DNA of 64,000 nucleotides, from NCBI GenBank assembly GCA_025060135.1, contig JANXCY010000008.1, forward strand, positions 29,140-93,139, in the 5' to 3' direction. The position numbers were made by a program, and so were the translations under genes. The notes beneath the pieces were generated by a model, which did no database searches, was not told where the DNA came from, and saw only the letters and a program-made list of their open reading frames with translations. The DNA comes from Anaerolineae bacterium (lineage in GTDB: Bacteria > Chloroflexota > Anaerolineae > B4-G1 > DUEL01). This document shows, in pieces, positions 47,447-56,773 of the stretch; position 1 is the stretch's first letter, and each line of letters starts with the position of its first letter.

Positions 47447-48592
47447 ATGAAGAAGAAAAAGACGGACCAGGAGGCCGTTCTGGAACTGATAGAAAGGGGA
47501 GTGGCCGCTGCTCGTGCGGAGCGGTTAGAAGAGGCAGAAGAGTGTCTTCGGCAGGCAGTGGCTCTGGACCCGGATAACGAGCGGGCATGGCTTTGGCTCA
47601 GCACCGTGGTGGAAGGGGCGGAAGCCCAACGGGAATGCCTCCAGCAGGTGTTGAAAATCAATCCCTCCAATACCTTCGCCCGCACCGGACTGGCCTTCCT
47701 TTCTCATCTCCGGGAGGGGTACGAGTACCTGGCTGCCCGTGCACCGTGGATGGCTGGTGTGGAAGACAGCCGGACGCCGCTGGCCCATATGCCGCCTCAA
47801 CGATGCTCCCGATGCCGCTCCCGCAACCCTGGCTGGGCTTACATTTGTAACCGGTGTGGGGCTCCTCTATACCCGACAGACGTCAAAGAAATCACCCGAG
47901 AAAGTGGACATGGGGTCCGGCGGCCTTCCCTGGCTCGTCCATGGGTAGGAGCCGCCATTCTGGACCCCGAACTGGCCTTTGCTCCCGAAATCGCCCTGGC
48001 CTCTTCGTTCCGGGCCGTGCTGAGTATTGCCCTGGGAGCCATAGCCCTAACCCTCGCCCGGTGGATCGGCACCCTCGGGCTGATCTTTATGGGCACCGGA
48101 AGTCTGCCCTATACCATTTTCCAACAGTTGGTCATGACCTTCGCGCGCGACTTGGTCAGTCTGCTGGCAGGGGCTCTGATCGGATGGCTGGGATTGGGGG
48201 CCATTACCCAGCATATTGCTCGCTCCTGTGGAGGGCTGGCTTCCTCCCGCGTCCACTATTATCTGATTGCCGTGGCGATCTCCTCTTGGCTGTCCATCAC
48301 TGGGGTTCTGATTTTGATGGGATGGGGGATCGTCCATCTGGTTCCCCGGGTTCCCCGGGCCTGGGTAATAGCAGGAATCGGTGGTGCGCTCTTTCTTTAC
48401 GCGGCTCTTCTGCTGGTTCAGGCCGTGCGTACGGCCCACCGTCTGCACTCTCTCAAAGAGCCCCTCTCTATCGGCCTGATCTTGCTGGGCATAATAGGCC
48501 TATATGCTGGCCTGATCGCTGTTGCACCTGCCGGGCTGCGGGAGACCCTGATGGGCCTTCTTCGGGTCCTGGTCCTTCCGATGGAAGTGTGA
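47447..48592 (+). CDS. TPR / zinc-ribbon / multi-pass membrane protein
   Basis: A 381-residue protein of three parts. There is a TPR pair (about 10-85, AEECLRQAVALDPDNERAWLWL), a zinc ribbon (about 119-140, CSRCRSRNPGWAYICNRCG), and a membrane domain with five or six helices (about 185-375) like YIP1. The layout suggests a membrane protein with a cytoplasmic protein-binding head. No characterised homologue is recognised. Confidence 0.7.
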   Translation: MKKKKTDQEAVLELIERGVAAARAERLEEAEECLRQAVALDPDNERAWLWLSTVVEGAEAQRECLQQVLKINPSNTFARTGLAFLSHLREGYEYLAARAPWMAGVEDSRTPLAHMPPQRCSRCRSRNPGWAYICNRCGAPLYPTDVKEITRESGHGVRRPSLARPWVGAAILDPELAFAPEIALASSFRAVLSIALGAIALTLARWIGTLGLIFMGTGSLPYTIFQQLVMTFARDLVSLLAGALIGWLGLGAITQHIARSCGGLASSRVHYYLIAVAISSWLSITGVLILMGWGIVHLVPRVPRAWVIAGIGGALFLYAALLLVQAVRTAHRLHSLKEPLSIGLILLGIIGLYAGLIAVAPAGLRETLMGLLRVLVLPMEV

Positions 48593-48769
48593 GTGTACGA
48601 TCGCTGCGTATTCTCCGATGACAGGGATGGGGCGGCTGCCTCTTGTGGCCCCTCACCTCTCCTCTTCGGTCTTCATATGAATTAGGGCCTCGGGCAGGTT
48701 CGTCAATGGCTTCCCAGCGGCCGCGAAGCCGGTACTGGGAGCATCAATCGCTGGTGTGGAGGGCCTGAA

Positions 48770-49189
48770 ATGGTCATCACTCAGGAGTTGTCCCTGTCCA
48801 CCCGGGGCAACGGTGATATGAAGAACATCACCTCAGAGGTCGCTCGGATGGTGCGGGAATCCGGACTGCAGGCAGGCATCGTTACCGTCTTCTGTCCCGG
48901 GTCCACCGGCGCGCTGACCACGATAGAATACGAAGACGGCGTCATTGCCGACCTGCAGCAGGTGCTGGACGAGATCGCTCCTCCCGACCGACCGTACCGC
49001 CACCACCTGCGCTGGGGAGACGATAACGGCCATGCGCATATTCGCGCCGCGCTGGTTGGCCCGTCCATCACCATTCCCTTTGTCCATGGTCGCCTGACGT
49101 TGGGGACGTGGCAGCAGGTTGTCTTCTGCGATTTTGACACCCGGCCCCGCCACCGGCGGCTCGTGGTCCAGATCATGGGAGAACAATGA
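48770..49189 (+). CDS. yjbQ: YjbQ / UPF0047 family protein
   Basis: A 139-residue UPF0047 protein with the family motifs GIVTVFCPGSTGALTT, HLRWGDDNGHAHIRAALVG and FCDFDTRPRHRR. Members form trimers with a conserved Cys/His/Asp pocket, and some have weak thiamine-phosphate-synthase-like activity; the biological role is unsettled. GGAGGGCC precedes the ATG. Its stop overlaps the start of the hydantoinase gene (ATGA), so the two are made together. Confidence 0.87.
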   Translation: MVITQELSLSTRGNGDMKNITSEVARMVRESGLQAGIVTVFCPGSTGALTTIEYEDGVIADLQQVLDEIAPPDRPYRHHLRWGDDNGHAHIRAALVGPSITIPFVHGRLTLGTWQQVVFCDFDTRPRHRRLVVQIMGEQ

Positions 49190-50559
49190 AACCCTATTCT
49201 TCTCAGACGGTTCTCATCCAGGGCGGCACCCTGGTAACTCCGGAGGGAACGCTGGAGGCGGACCTGCTGGTCCAAGGAGAACGGATCAAGGCTCTCGGTC
49301 GGGGTCTGCCGGGAGCGCCCGACACGCTCGTCATTGATGCCCGGGGCCTGCTGGTTCTCCCCGGCGTCATAGATAGCCACACCCACATTGCGCTGGATAC
49401 CGGTATCTATCGGACTCCCGATGACTGGTTCCAGGGTACCCGGGCTGCTGCCTGCGGTGGGGTTACGACGGTGGTGGATTTCGCAACTCAGTTCCCTGGC
49501 CAGAGCCTGCGGCAGGCCGTGGAGGCGCGGCGGACAGAGGCTCGGGACGCCGTTATTGATTATGCCTTCCACGTGATGGTTACGGACTTGCCCCCCGGCC
49601 GGGAAGAGGAACTCTCCACGTTACGGGAACTGGGCACTCCCAGCATCAAATTGTATACCACCTACCGGCCCCATTACTACGTGGACGATGCCACCCTTCT
49701 GCGCCTGATGGGGGCCGCTGCCCGGCTGGGCATCCGTCCCTTGGTCCATTGCGAGAACGACGCCCTGGTAACGGCTCAAACCGAGGCGCTGGTGGCCGCA
49801 GGAAAGACGGCCTGGCGGTATCACGGTCAATCCCGTCCCGCGCTGGCAGAGGAAGAGGCAGTCCGGCGAGTGCTCTTCCTGGCGGCAGCGGCCCGCTGTC
49901 CGGTGCACATTGTCCACTGCTCCACGGCCGGGTCGGTGGAGGCAGTGGTCCGGGCCCGGTCCGAAGGGCAACCCGTTACCTGCGAGACCTGCCCTCAATA
50001 CCTGTTGCTGGACGCTGCTCAGTATGAGGGGGCAGAGCCCTGGCGGTATATCCTCCAGCCTCCTCTACGGGCTCCGGGCGAACCGGAGCGACTCTGGGAG
50101 TGGGTGAGCCGGGGCGCGGTGGATTTCATCGCAACTGACCACTGCGATTACACTCGCGACCAGAAGACCGCCGTGGACGATTTCACCCGCACTCCTGGGG
50201 GACTCCCCGGTCTGGAGACTCTTCTGCCGTTGATGTATACCGGCGGTGTGGCGGCGGGGCGGCTGACACTCTCCCAACTGGTGTCCCTCCTCTCCGCCAA
50301 CCCGGCCCGGATCTGGGGGCTCTGGCCCCGCAAGGGAGCCCTTCTCCCTGGCGCCGACGCCGACCTTGTCCTGTATGACCCCCAGCCATCGGGAATCCTT
50401 CGTGCCATGGACCTGCACCACCTGGCCGGTTACAGCCCCTACGAAGGGATGCAGGTTCAGGGCCGTGTCCATCTGGTCTTTTCCCGGGGGGAGATAATCT
50501 ATCGGGAAGGAGAATTTGTGGGACGGCGGGGCAGAGGTCGGTTCCTGCCCCGGACGTAA
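49186..50559 (+). CDS. Dihydropyrimidinase / hydantoinase family cyclic amidohydrolase
   Basis: A 457-residue amidohydrolase with the complete binuclear metal site: H65 and H67 (SHTH), carbamylated K155 (PSIKLYTTY), H188 (VHCEN), H244 (HIVHCSTAGS) and D318 (TDHCDY). It opens cyclic amides such as dihydropyrimidines or hydantoins; allantoin is possible. It may feed the carbamoyl-transfer and carbamate-kinase genes at 11.8-14.9 kb through carbamoyl amino acids, but that is inference. It is coupled to yjbQ by a 4-bp overlap and ends before a GC-rich palindrome. Confidence 0.85.
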   Translation: MKPYSSQTVLIQGGTLVTPEGTLEADLLVQGERIKALGRGLPGAPDTLVIDARGLLVLPGVIDSHTHIALDTGIYRTPDDWFQGTRAAACGGVTTVVDFATQFPGQSLRQAVEARRTEARDAVIDYAFHVMVTDLPPGREEELSTLRELGTPSIKLYTTYRPHYYVDDATLLRLMGAAARLGIRPLVHCENDALVTAQTEALVAAGKTAWRYHGQSRPALAEEEAVRRVLFLAAAARCPVHIVHCSTAGSVEAVVRARSEGQPVTCETCPQYLLLDAAQYEGAEPWRYILQPPLRAPGEPERLWEWVSRGAVDFIATDHCDYTRDQKTAVDDFTRTPGGLPGLETLLPLMYTGGVAAGRLTLSQLVSLLSANPARIWGLWPRKGALLPGADADLVLYDPQPSGILRAMDLHHLAGYSPYEGMQVQGRVHLVFSRGEIIYREGEFVGRRGRGRFLPRT

Positions 50560-50605
50560 ACCCCGGTGGTTCCGGCAGACTCTCTCAGGGGTACTGGGCA
50601 AAAAG

Positions 50606-50634
50606 TTTTGGGGGGGGCCCGCCCCCCCCCAAAA
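50606..50634. terminator. Palindrome with 8-G / 8-C arms between convergent genes
   Basis: TTTTGGGGGGGG (50606-50617) and its exact inverse (50623-50634) flank a 5-nt loop. A second stem, GCTGTCC/GGACAGC, follows near 50656-50674. The hydantoinase and permease genes converge here, so it likely ends both transcripts. The G-run could also fold as a quadruplex. Confidence 0.6.
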
Positions 50635-50704
50635 GGTATCCGCGGCTCGGGGGGGCTGTCCGATGGGGGACAGCCCGACGGAGGGGTGTGCCCTTGGGCT
50701 GAGT

Positions 50705-51691
50705 TCATCTCCTCCGCTTGCGCACCTGGTCCAACATAATCGCTACCACAATGACCAGCCCCTGAACGGCCTGAAGCCAGTAGGCGGAGACCCCGATCAG
50801 CACCAGGCCATTGCGCAGGACCTGCATGATCGCCGCCCCAATGAGGACGCCCAGGATAGTACCCTCGCCACCCTTCAGGCTGGTGCCTCCGACTACAGCG
50901 GCGGCAATGACATCCAGTTCATACCCCTGAGCCGCCGTCGGTGCCGCTACTCCCAATCGGGCCGTCATCAATATCCCACCAACCGCTGCCAGGAGCCCGC
51001 AGAGCGAATAGACCATCCGTTTGACCCGGTTCGTATTGATGCCAGAAAGAGCCGTAGCCGTTTCATTGCCGCCTAAGGCATAAATCCGGTAGCCCCATAC
51101 CGTGCGCGAGAGAAACGCGGACGTTACCAGGGCCAGGATTATCATAAAGATGAGCGGCAGAGGTACCCCCACATTACCAATGGGCAGATCGTACTGACCC
51201 AGATTACGAAAAGCCAGAGGGAGGTCCCGCACCGGCCAGCCACCGCTGAGCCCATAGCATAGCCCGCGCGCCATCAACAGGCTGCCTAGCGTAGCGATAA
51301 ATGGGGGTAACTTGCCTGCCGTAATCATCAAACCATTCAGAAATCCAATGATCAGCCCCACCAGCAACCCTGCAAGCACCGCCACCGGTATATGGACCCC
51401 CTGGACCAAGAGCATAGCCGTAACCAGACCCGATAGCCCCATCACCGAACCAACCGAGAGGTCAATTCCGCCAGTAATAATCACCATACATTGGCCAAAC
51501 GCACTGATCGCAATCCACGAAAAGGCGCGCAGAACGTTGAAGATGTTGGTCGGGGTGAGAAAGGTGTCCGTATATAGCGAGAGACTTCCCACCAGGAGAA
51601 GCAAGATCAGGAATACCCCAAATTCCTGCTTACTGAGGATTCTGCGCCAGTTCCCAGAGGATAACGTTCCTACAATATTTACTTTACCCAT
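50705..51691 (-). CDS. Sugar-type ABC transporter permease (RbsC family)
   Basis: A 328-residue permease with about ten transmembrane helices. The family motifs are [51 protein letters not shown] and [15 protein letters not shown]. It forms the channel with the ATPase directly upstream (16-bp gap) and the binding lipoprotein. The substrate is a pentose, hexose or related compound. Confidence 0.9.
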   Translation of the reverse strand: MGKVNIVGTLSSGNWRRILSKQEFGVFLILLLLVGSLSLYTDTFLTPTNIFNVLRAFSWIAISAFGQCMVIITGGIDLSVGSVMGLSGLVTAMLLVQGVHIPVAVLAGLLVGLIIGFLNGLMITAGKLPPFIATLGSLLMARGLCYGLSGGWPVRDLPLAFRNLGQYDLPIGNVGVPLPLIFMIILALVTSAFLSRTVWGYRIYALGGNETATALSGINTNRVKRMVYSLCGLLAAVGGILMTARLGVAAPTAAQGYELDVIAAAVVGGTSLKGGEGTILGVLIGAAIMQVLRNGLVLIGVSAYWLQAVQGLVIVVAIMLDQVRKRRR

Positions 51692-51707
51692 AGGTTACTC
51701 CCTTCTA

Positions 51708-53225
51708 TCAGGTTTGCCGTTTCTCGCCGCTGGCATACGCCATAATAACTTCCTGGGTCGCCTCGGCCCGATCCAGAATGGCCGCCACGCGTCCCTCATG
51801 CATCACCAGAATCCGGTCGCTCATGCCCAGAATTTCGGGCAACTCCGATGAAATCATAATAATGCCCATGCCCGATTGGGCCAACTGGCTCATCAAAGCA
51901 TGCACCTCTGCCTTGGCCCCCACATCAATGCCCCGGGTGGGTTCGTCCATAATGAGCACTTTGGGACGAGAAGCCAGCCACTTGGCCAGCACGACTTTCT
52001 GCTGATTCCCACCCGAAAGGTACATCGCCTGCTGTCCCAGGTGGGGCGTGCGGATGTTCAATTTCTCCACATATTCCTGGGCCGTCTGGCGCACACTGAG
52101 CCGGTTCACCCATCCTGCGCGGGCATGCTGATCCAGCGTGGGCAGGACGATGTTCTCCCGTACCGAGAGGCTCAGGACCAGTCCCTGGAGCCCCCGATCC
52201 TCGGGCACCAGACCCAGTCCTGCTGCCACCGCGTCCACTGGCGAATGAATTTCTACGGGTTTTCCTTCGATGAGGATTGCTCCCCTATCCTTACGATCCA
52301 CGCCGAACAGCAGGCGGGCCATTTCGGTCCGCCCGGCACCGACCAGGCCAGCCACTCCCAGAATCTCCCCCCGATGGAGGGTAAAACTAACGTCATGCAC
52401 GACGCCTCTCCGGGTCAGCCCCCGGACTTCCAATAGGGGAGGGCCGATCTCCACCTTTCTTTTGCGGAACATCTCCGTTAACTCCCGGCCCACCATCAAG
52501 CGGATGACCTGTTCCGGGGTGGTCTCCTGGATCGGCATATTGCCCACGCGCCGACCATCCCGCAGCACCACCACGCGGTCGGCAACCCGGAAAACCTCCT
52601 CCAGACGATGGCTGATGAAGATGACGGTGAGTCCCTGCTCTTTGAGTGTGCCAATGATCCGAAAAAGGAACTCCACCTCATCCTCCCCCAAAGCCGATGT
52701 AGGTTCGTCCATAATGATGATTCGGGCGTTGACCGCCAGGGCTTTGGCTACCTCTACCATCTGCTGCTGAGCCACTGAAAGATCACGAACCAGGCTGGAT
52801 GGGGAGATACGGGCTCCCACGCGGTCCAGGTATTGTCGGGCTTCGCGCTCCATCCGGTGCCGGTCCACCAGGTTGAGCCAGCGTCCAATGCCCGGCGATC
52901 GCGGTTCCCGGGCCATGAAGATATTGGCGGCCACACTCTGGTTCGGGGTGAGGTTGAATTCCTGATAGATGATGGCGATGCCCAGGCGCTGAGCATGGTA
53001 GGGGTTCTCGATTTCTATTTCCCGACCGTCCAGAATAATGCGTCCCCTGTCCTTCCGATACGCGCCACAGAGGATTTTCATCAACGTGGATTTGCCAGCG
53101 CCATTTTCGCCGACCAAAGCCACCACTTCTCCGGCAGCGGCTTCAAAATCCACGTTATCCAGCGCCTGCACACCCGGGAAGGCTTTGGAAATTCCTTCCA
53201 TCCGCAGGACGATCTCTCCGGACAT
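51708..53225 (-). CDS. Sugar-type ABC transporter ATP-binding protein (RbsA family, two ATPase domains)
   Basis: A 505-residue fused double ATPase. Domain 1 has a canonical Walker A (GENGAGKST, 39-47), LSVAQQQMVEVAKAL and IIMDEPTSAL. Domain 2 has the degenerate loop GLVGAGRTEMA and LSGGNQQKVVLAKWL with MDEPTRGID, as usual in RbsA/MglA/XylG. The ATG at 53225 has GGAG upstream; a longer frame to 53261 is unlikely. It lies between the binding-protein and permease genes, with a strong hairpin in the 260-bp gap upstream. Confidence 0.92.
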   Translation of the reverse strand: MSGEIVLRMEGISKAFPGVQALDNVDFEAAAGEVVALVGENGAGKSTLMKILCGAYRKDRGRIILDGREIEIENPYHAQRLGIAIIYQEFNLTPNQSVAANIFMAREPRSPGIGRWLNLVDRHRMEREARQYLDRVGARISPSSLVRDLSVAQQQMVEVAKALAVNARIIIMDEPTSALGEDEVEFLFRIIGTLKEQGLTVIFISHRLEEVFRVADRVVVLRDGRRVGNMPIQETTPEQVIRLMVGRELTEMFRKRKVEIGPPLLEVRGLTRRGVVHDVSFTLHRGEILGVAGLVGAGRTEMARLLFGVDRKDRGAILIEGKPVEIHSPVDAVAAGLGLVPEDRGLQGLVLSLSVRENIVLPTLDQHARAGWVNRLSVRQTAQEYVEKLNIRTPHLGQQAMYLSGGNQQKVVLAKWLASRPKVLIMDEPTRGIDVGAKAEVHALMSQLAQSGMGIIMISSELPEILGMSDRILVMHEGRVAAILDRAEATQEVIMAYASGEKRQT

Positions 53226-53425
53226 ACTCCGCCACTCCCTTTTCGGCTGGTCTGGATGCACCGGGTCATCATCCCTGAAATTGGCTGTTTCAATTCAGGG
53301 GCAGGAAAATCTTCCACAAACCGCCCCTGGCGGGCCGCAAAGAACATATTTAACCGCGGGAACGGCCCCAGGCCCAAAAGGCCAAAGTTGAGAGCCCCCC
53401 TTCAGGATGACAACCCCGTATAGGC

Positions 53426-53461
53426 AGGTTGGCGAGAGGTCCCAGGACCTCTCGCCAACCT
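53426..53461. terminator. Perfect 17-bp hairpin after the binding-protein gene
   Basis: AGGTTGGCGAGAGGTCC (53426-53442), a 2-nt apex, and the exact inverse (53445-53461). It lies 22 nt beyond the stop of the binding-protein gene and before the ATPase gene. Such hairpins usually keep binding-protein mRNA high and let less reach the downstream genes. Confidence 0.65.
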
Positions 53462-53483
53462 ATCCCATGCTGATGGGTGGCCA

Positions 53484-54524
53484 CTACTTCAGGCACGCGT
53501 AAGGGTCGGGGAGGGGCTTGGTGAAGTCACCGGTAGCCCACATCTCCGCCATTACATCCACATTGCACTTGGTGACAATATCCATACCGGAGTCGGTCCA
53601 ACTTTCAAATCGCTTGCCGTGCACGATGTAGTCGTAAATCATCTGGATCGTATCGTAGCCCCAGCCCCAATATTTCTGGCCGACCAGGCCATGGAGGTAG
53701 CCGTCTTTCAGGAACTCCAGTTCCACCGGCAACGTGTCAAAAGCGATGGTAACCAGTCCCTTGTTCTTCGCGGCATCCTCCCATAGTGGCATAGAGCCAC
53801 GCTCGGCAAAGAGGGGCCACAGGCCCACGAAGAACCAGCCATTCAGGTCGGGATGGGCCTGCATCGTCTCTTCCACCACCTGGACGCCCAGGTTGATGTC
53901 GTCGTTGCAGTAGACGGTCGCGACGATCTCAATGCCAGGGTATGCCGCGATGCCGTCCTTAAAGCCACGCATGCGTTCCTCCAGGTTGAACGCCCCGGGA
54001 ACGCCGGTCAGCAAGGCCACCTTCCCTTTCTCGCCCATGAAGCGCACCAACAACTCCGCAGCCGCCTTGCCGCCCTGGTAGTTATCCACGCCCAGGTACG
54101 TGAAGCGCTTGCTGTCGGGCGAGTCCGAGTCCCAGGTCATCACTGGAATGCCCGCATCCACGGCTTTGTTGATGGGATCTACGCAGGCCGTTGGGTCGTT
54201 ACAGGAGATGCCGATACCGTTCACCCCCCGGGCAATCGCATCTTCCACCACCCGTGCCTGCTCCGCCGCGTCCGAGGCCACGGAGCCCACGTAGAGCACC
54301 TCCACTTTAACGGGGCCAGCAGCCGAGAGTTCTTCGGCCTTCTTGAAGGCGCCGTCGCGGCCCACTTCAAACACGGGGTTATTGAGCGCCTTCGGAATCC
54401 AGGCAATCGTCAGTTTTTCCGGCACAGAGGGAGTTGCTGTGGCTGGAGGCTTGCATCCGCCCAGGATCAGCGCGGCCAGCACCAGCACAGCCATACCAGC
54501 GGTAATCGCCCAACGCTTGCTCAT
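53484..54524 (-). CDS. Sugar-type ABC transporter substrate-binding lipoprotein (RbsB-like)
   Basis: A 346-residue binding lipoprotein of the periplasmic-binding-protein-I fold. The lipobox LILGGC puts the lipid on Cys24. [39 protein letters not shown] and [19 protein letters not shown] are typical of the ribose/autoinducer-2/xylitol group. Many aromatic residues ([20 protein letters not shown]) may line the ligand site. AAGGAGG precedes the ATG. It is the first gene of the importer operon, with a strong promoter and a palindromic operator about 310 bp upstream. Confidence 0.88.
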   Translation of the reverse strand: MSKRWAITAGMAVLVLAALILGGCKPPATATPSVPEKLTIAWIPKALNNPVFEVGRDGAFKKAEELSAAGPVKVEVLYVGSVASDAAEQARVVEDAIARGVNGIGISCNDPTACVDPINKAVDAGIPVMTWDSDSPDSKRFTYLGVDNYQGGKAAAELLVRFMGEKGKVALLTGVPGAFNLEERMRGFKDGIAAYPGIEIVATVYCNDDINLGVQVVEETMQAHPDLNGWFFVGLWPLFAERGSMPLWEDAAKNKGLVTIAFDTLPVELEFLKDGYLHGLVGQKYWGWGYDTIQMIYDYIVHGKRFESWTDSGMDIVTKCNVDVMAEMWATGDFTKPLPDPYACLK

Positions 54525-54534
54525 TTTTTCCTCC

Positions 54535-54618
54535 TTAAGTTGATGGGGACAGCTGAGGGTTTAGGAGAGAGTTCGGAAAGTAGCGCGGGGCAAGGTCGGC
54601 ACTTCCTCCAATAGGCAT
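54535..54618 (-). CDS. Possible 27-codon leader peptide of the importer operon
   Basis: An ATG at 54618, directly after GAGAGGAGGTG, opens a 27-codon frame ([16 protein letters not shown]...). It ends with a TAA that overlaps the ribosome site of the binding-protein gene. It sits in the long leader, where a small translated frame could couple to the lipoprotein gene. The spacing between ribosome site and ATG is short (2 nt), and no regulatory codon run is seen. Confidence 0.25.
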   Translation of the reverse strand: MPIGGSADLAPRYFPNSLLNPQLSPST

Positions 54619-54836
54619 CACCTCCTCTCCAGGTAGCGGGAAAGGGAGACATAGAGAGCACGAGGACAATCCTCACATTTCACTGCGGGAATGGTGAGGG
54701 ACCCCGGCCTCAGAAGTTCCATAGAGGGGATTCGGGACATCTTACGCTGCCGAGGAGCCGAAACCGGGCCACAAACGGGGAAGGATTTCTCCGGCAAACC
54801 TTTCTCCGACAGTTAGTTTGTTGTCCCAGCAAACAA

Positions 54837-54865
54837 ATTATCGCGCAAAAACGCGTTTTTGTCAA
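54837..54865 (-). promoter_or_regulatory. Importer promoter with embedded 16-bp palindromic operator
   Basis: On the minus strand, TTGACA (54860-54865), 17 bp, GATAAT (54837-54842). The spacer and -35 edge are filled by the perfect palindrome CAAAAACGCGTTTTTG (54846-54861), with the central CG typical of LacI-family operators. A second imperfect repeat (GTTTG...CAAAC) lies just downstream of the -10 box. No LacI-type gene is nearby. The promoter overlaps the 3' end of the upstream transporter gene. Confidence 0.6.
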
Positions 54866-56712
54866 GTCTGCAGGTGAAACGGCACATGGGTGACCATGAC
54901 CTCCCGTCGGAAGAGGAAGGCCAGATGGATCAGCCAGGCCGTCTGGTTGTGCAGGAGATGGTGCCACCATCGCGCGGGGACAAACTGGGGCAATACGATG
55001 GTTACCACCTGGTCCCGCCGCCGCTTATCGTCTATGCGATCCACGTATTCTACCAGCGGCCCGACAATAGACCGGTACGGCGAGGGCAGTACAACCAGAG
55101 GGATGCCGTCTCCCCATTCCTCCCACTTACGCCGGATTTTGGGTGTCTCCTGAGGGTCCGTCTCCACATATACGGCGGTAACATCATCGGAGAGGGAACG
55201 GGCATAGTTGAGGGCCGCGATGACAGCCCGATGGACGCCTGAAATCGGGACAATCACTCGATGCCGTCGGACCGGCGGGGGGCTGCCGAAAGCCTCCAAC
55301 GAAAGTTGGGCGGCCATATTCTTGTAGTGTCGGTGGACAGCCAGGAAAAATGCGACGAACACGGGAATCCAAATCACGACAATCCACGCGCCGTAGAGGA
55401 ATTTGGTTACCACGAAGACGCAGAGGACCATAGCCGTTGCCCCGGCGCCAATCCCGTTGATGAGGACTTTGACCAGCCAGTGAGGCCCCCGTTGCCGCGA
55501 CCAGCGAACGACCATGCCGGTCTGGGAGAGCGTGAAGGAGAGAAAGACCCCGACCGCATAGAGGGGGATCAGGTTGGTGGTCTTTCCGTCAAAGAGCACG
55601 ATCAGGACCGAGGAGGCCAATGCCAGGGCCAGAATGCCATTGGAAAAGACTAGCCGGTCCCCCAGCAAGGCAAACTGATTCGGCATATACCGATCCCGGG
55701 CCAGGATAGAGGCCAGGCGAGGGAAATCCGCGAAGGCAGTGTTGGCCGCCAGGACCAGGATCAGCATCGTCGCGGCCTGGAAGAGGTAATAAAAGGGAGT
55801 GCCACTCCCAAAGGCCGCCCGTCCCAGTTGGGAAATGACGGTCTCGTGGGTGTGTTCGTCCGGTACGATACCGAACTGATGGCTCAGGAAAGTAATGCCC
55901 AGGAACATAGTGATCAGCAGCGCCGCCATCGCAATGAGCGTTTTTCCCGCGTTCTCGGACTCGGGGGGGTGGAAAGCCGGAATGCCATTGCTGATGGCCT
56001 CCACACCGGTCAGCGCGGCGCACCCGCTGGAAAAGGCCCGTAGGATGAGGAAAAGGGTCAGCGCGTGAGTGGCCGGGTACTCTACCCGGGGCGGCGCGGC
56101 CGGGGGCATCCCCGCGGAAATCCACCGGTACATCCCGATGATCAGCATCGTCATCGTCATCGTGACGAAAAAATAGGTAGGAATAGAGAAGACCGTCCCC
56201 GACTCCCGCACCCCCCGCAGGTTCAGGATGGTAACCAGGGCGATGAAGGCCAAGCATATGGCCACCCGATACGGGTAGAGGAAAGGAAAAGCGGAGGTGA
56301 TTGCCGCCACCCCAGCGCTGATGCTTACAGCCACGGTCAGGACATAGTCGGTGAGGAGCGCTGCCGCTGCCACCAGGCCGGGCAATTGCCCCAGGTTATC
56401 GTGGGCAACGATATAGGCACCGCCTCCATTCGGATAGGCATGAACCGTCTGGTAGTAGGAGAAGGCGACGATGGCCAGCAGGGTAGCGATGCCCAGGGCA
56501 ATCGGCCAGGCCAGTTCGATCGCTCCGCTACCTGCCAGAATGAGCACCAGCAAAATCTCCTCCGTGGCATACGCAGTAGAGGAAAGGGCATCCGATGCGA
56601 AGACGGCCAGCGCTTTGACTTTGGTCAGCCGCTCATGTTTCAGTTGCGACGTGGCCAGAGGGCTGCCGATCAAGAGCCGCCGCATGCTGAATCCCGAAAG
56701 TCCGCTCCACAT
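54862..56712 (-). CDS. KimA-like (APC superfamily) potassium/amino-acid transporter
   Basis: A 616-residue transporter with about 12 transmembrane helices and a C-terminal cytoplasmic universal-stress-like domain (from about residue 470, RHRVIVPISGVHRAVIAALNYA). The N-terminus RRLLIGSPLATSQLKHERL and KVKALAVFASDALSSTAYATEE match KimA (YdaO) of B. subtilis, a high-affinity K+ symporter shut off by cyclic di-AMP. I saw no ydaO-type riboswitch ahead of it. It is the third gene of a run with the DNA glycosylase and the GT39-like protein (60-bp gap). An amino-acid permease is the alternative. Confidence 0.82.
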   Translation of the reverse strand: MWSGLSGFSMRRLLIGSPLATSQLKHERLTKVKALAVFASDALSSTAYATEEILLVLILAGSGAIELAWPIALGIATLLAIVAFSYYQTVHAYPNGGGAYIVAHDNLGQLPGLVAAAALLTDYVLTVAVSISAGVAAITSAFPFLYPYRVAICLAFIALVTILNLRGVRESGTVFSIPTYFFVTMTMTMLIIGMYRWISAGMPPAAPPRVEYPATHALTLFLILRAFSSGCAALTGVEAISNGIPAFHPPESENAGKTLIAMAALLITMFLGITFLSHQFGIVPDEHTHETVISQLGRAAFGSGTPFYYLFQAATMLILVLAANTAFADFPRLASILARDRYMPNQFALLGDRLVFSNGILALALASSVLIVLFDGKTTNLIPLYAVGVFLSFTLSQTGMVVRWSRQRGPHWLVKVLINGIGAGATAMVLCVFVVTKFLYGAWIVVIWIPVFVAFFLAVHRHYKNMAAQLSLEAFGSPPPVRRHRVIVPISGVHRAVIAALNYARSLSDDVTAVYVETDPQETPKIRRKWEEWGDGIPLVVLPSPYRSIVGPLVEYVDRIDDKRRRDQVVTIVLPQFVPARWWHHLLHNQTAWLIHLAFLFRREVMVTHVPFHLQT

Positions 56713-56773
56713 GTCTTCTCACTCCTTCATGCAGTTCTGCTGATGTCAGGAAAGCAACACCACCGCGTCGTCC

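Noticed and set aside
56713..56773. Cyclic di-AMP (ydaO-type) riboswitch ahead of the KimA-like gene
   Set aside because: Only about 60 bp separate the genes, too short for that riboswitch, and no characteristic pairing was seen.
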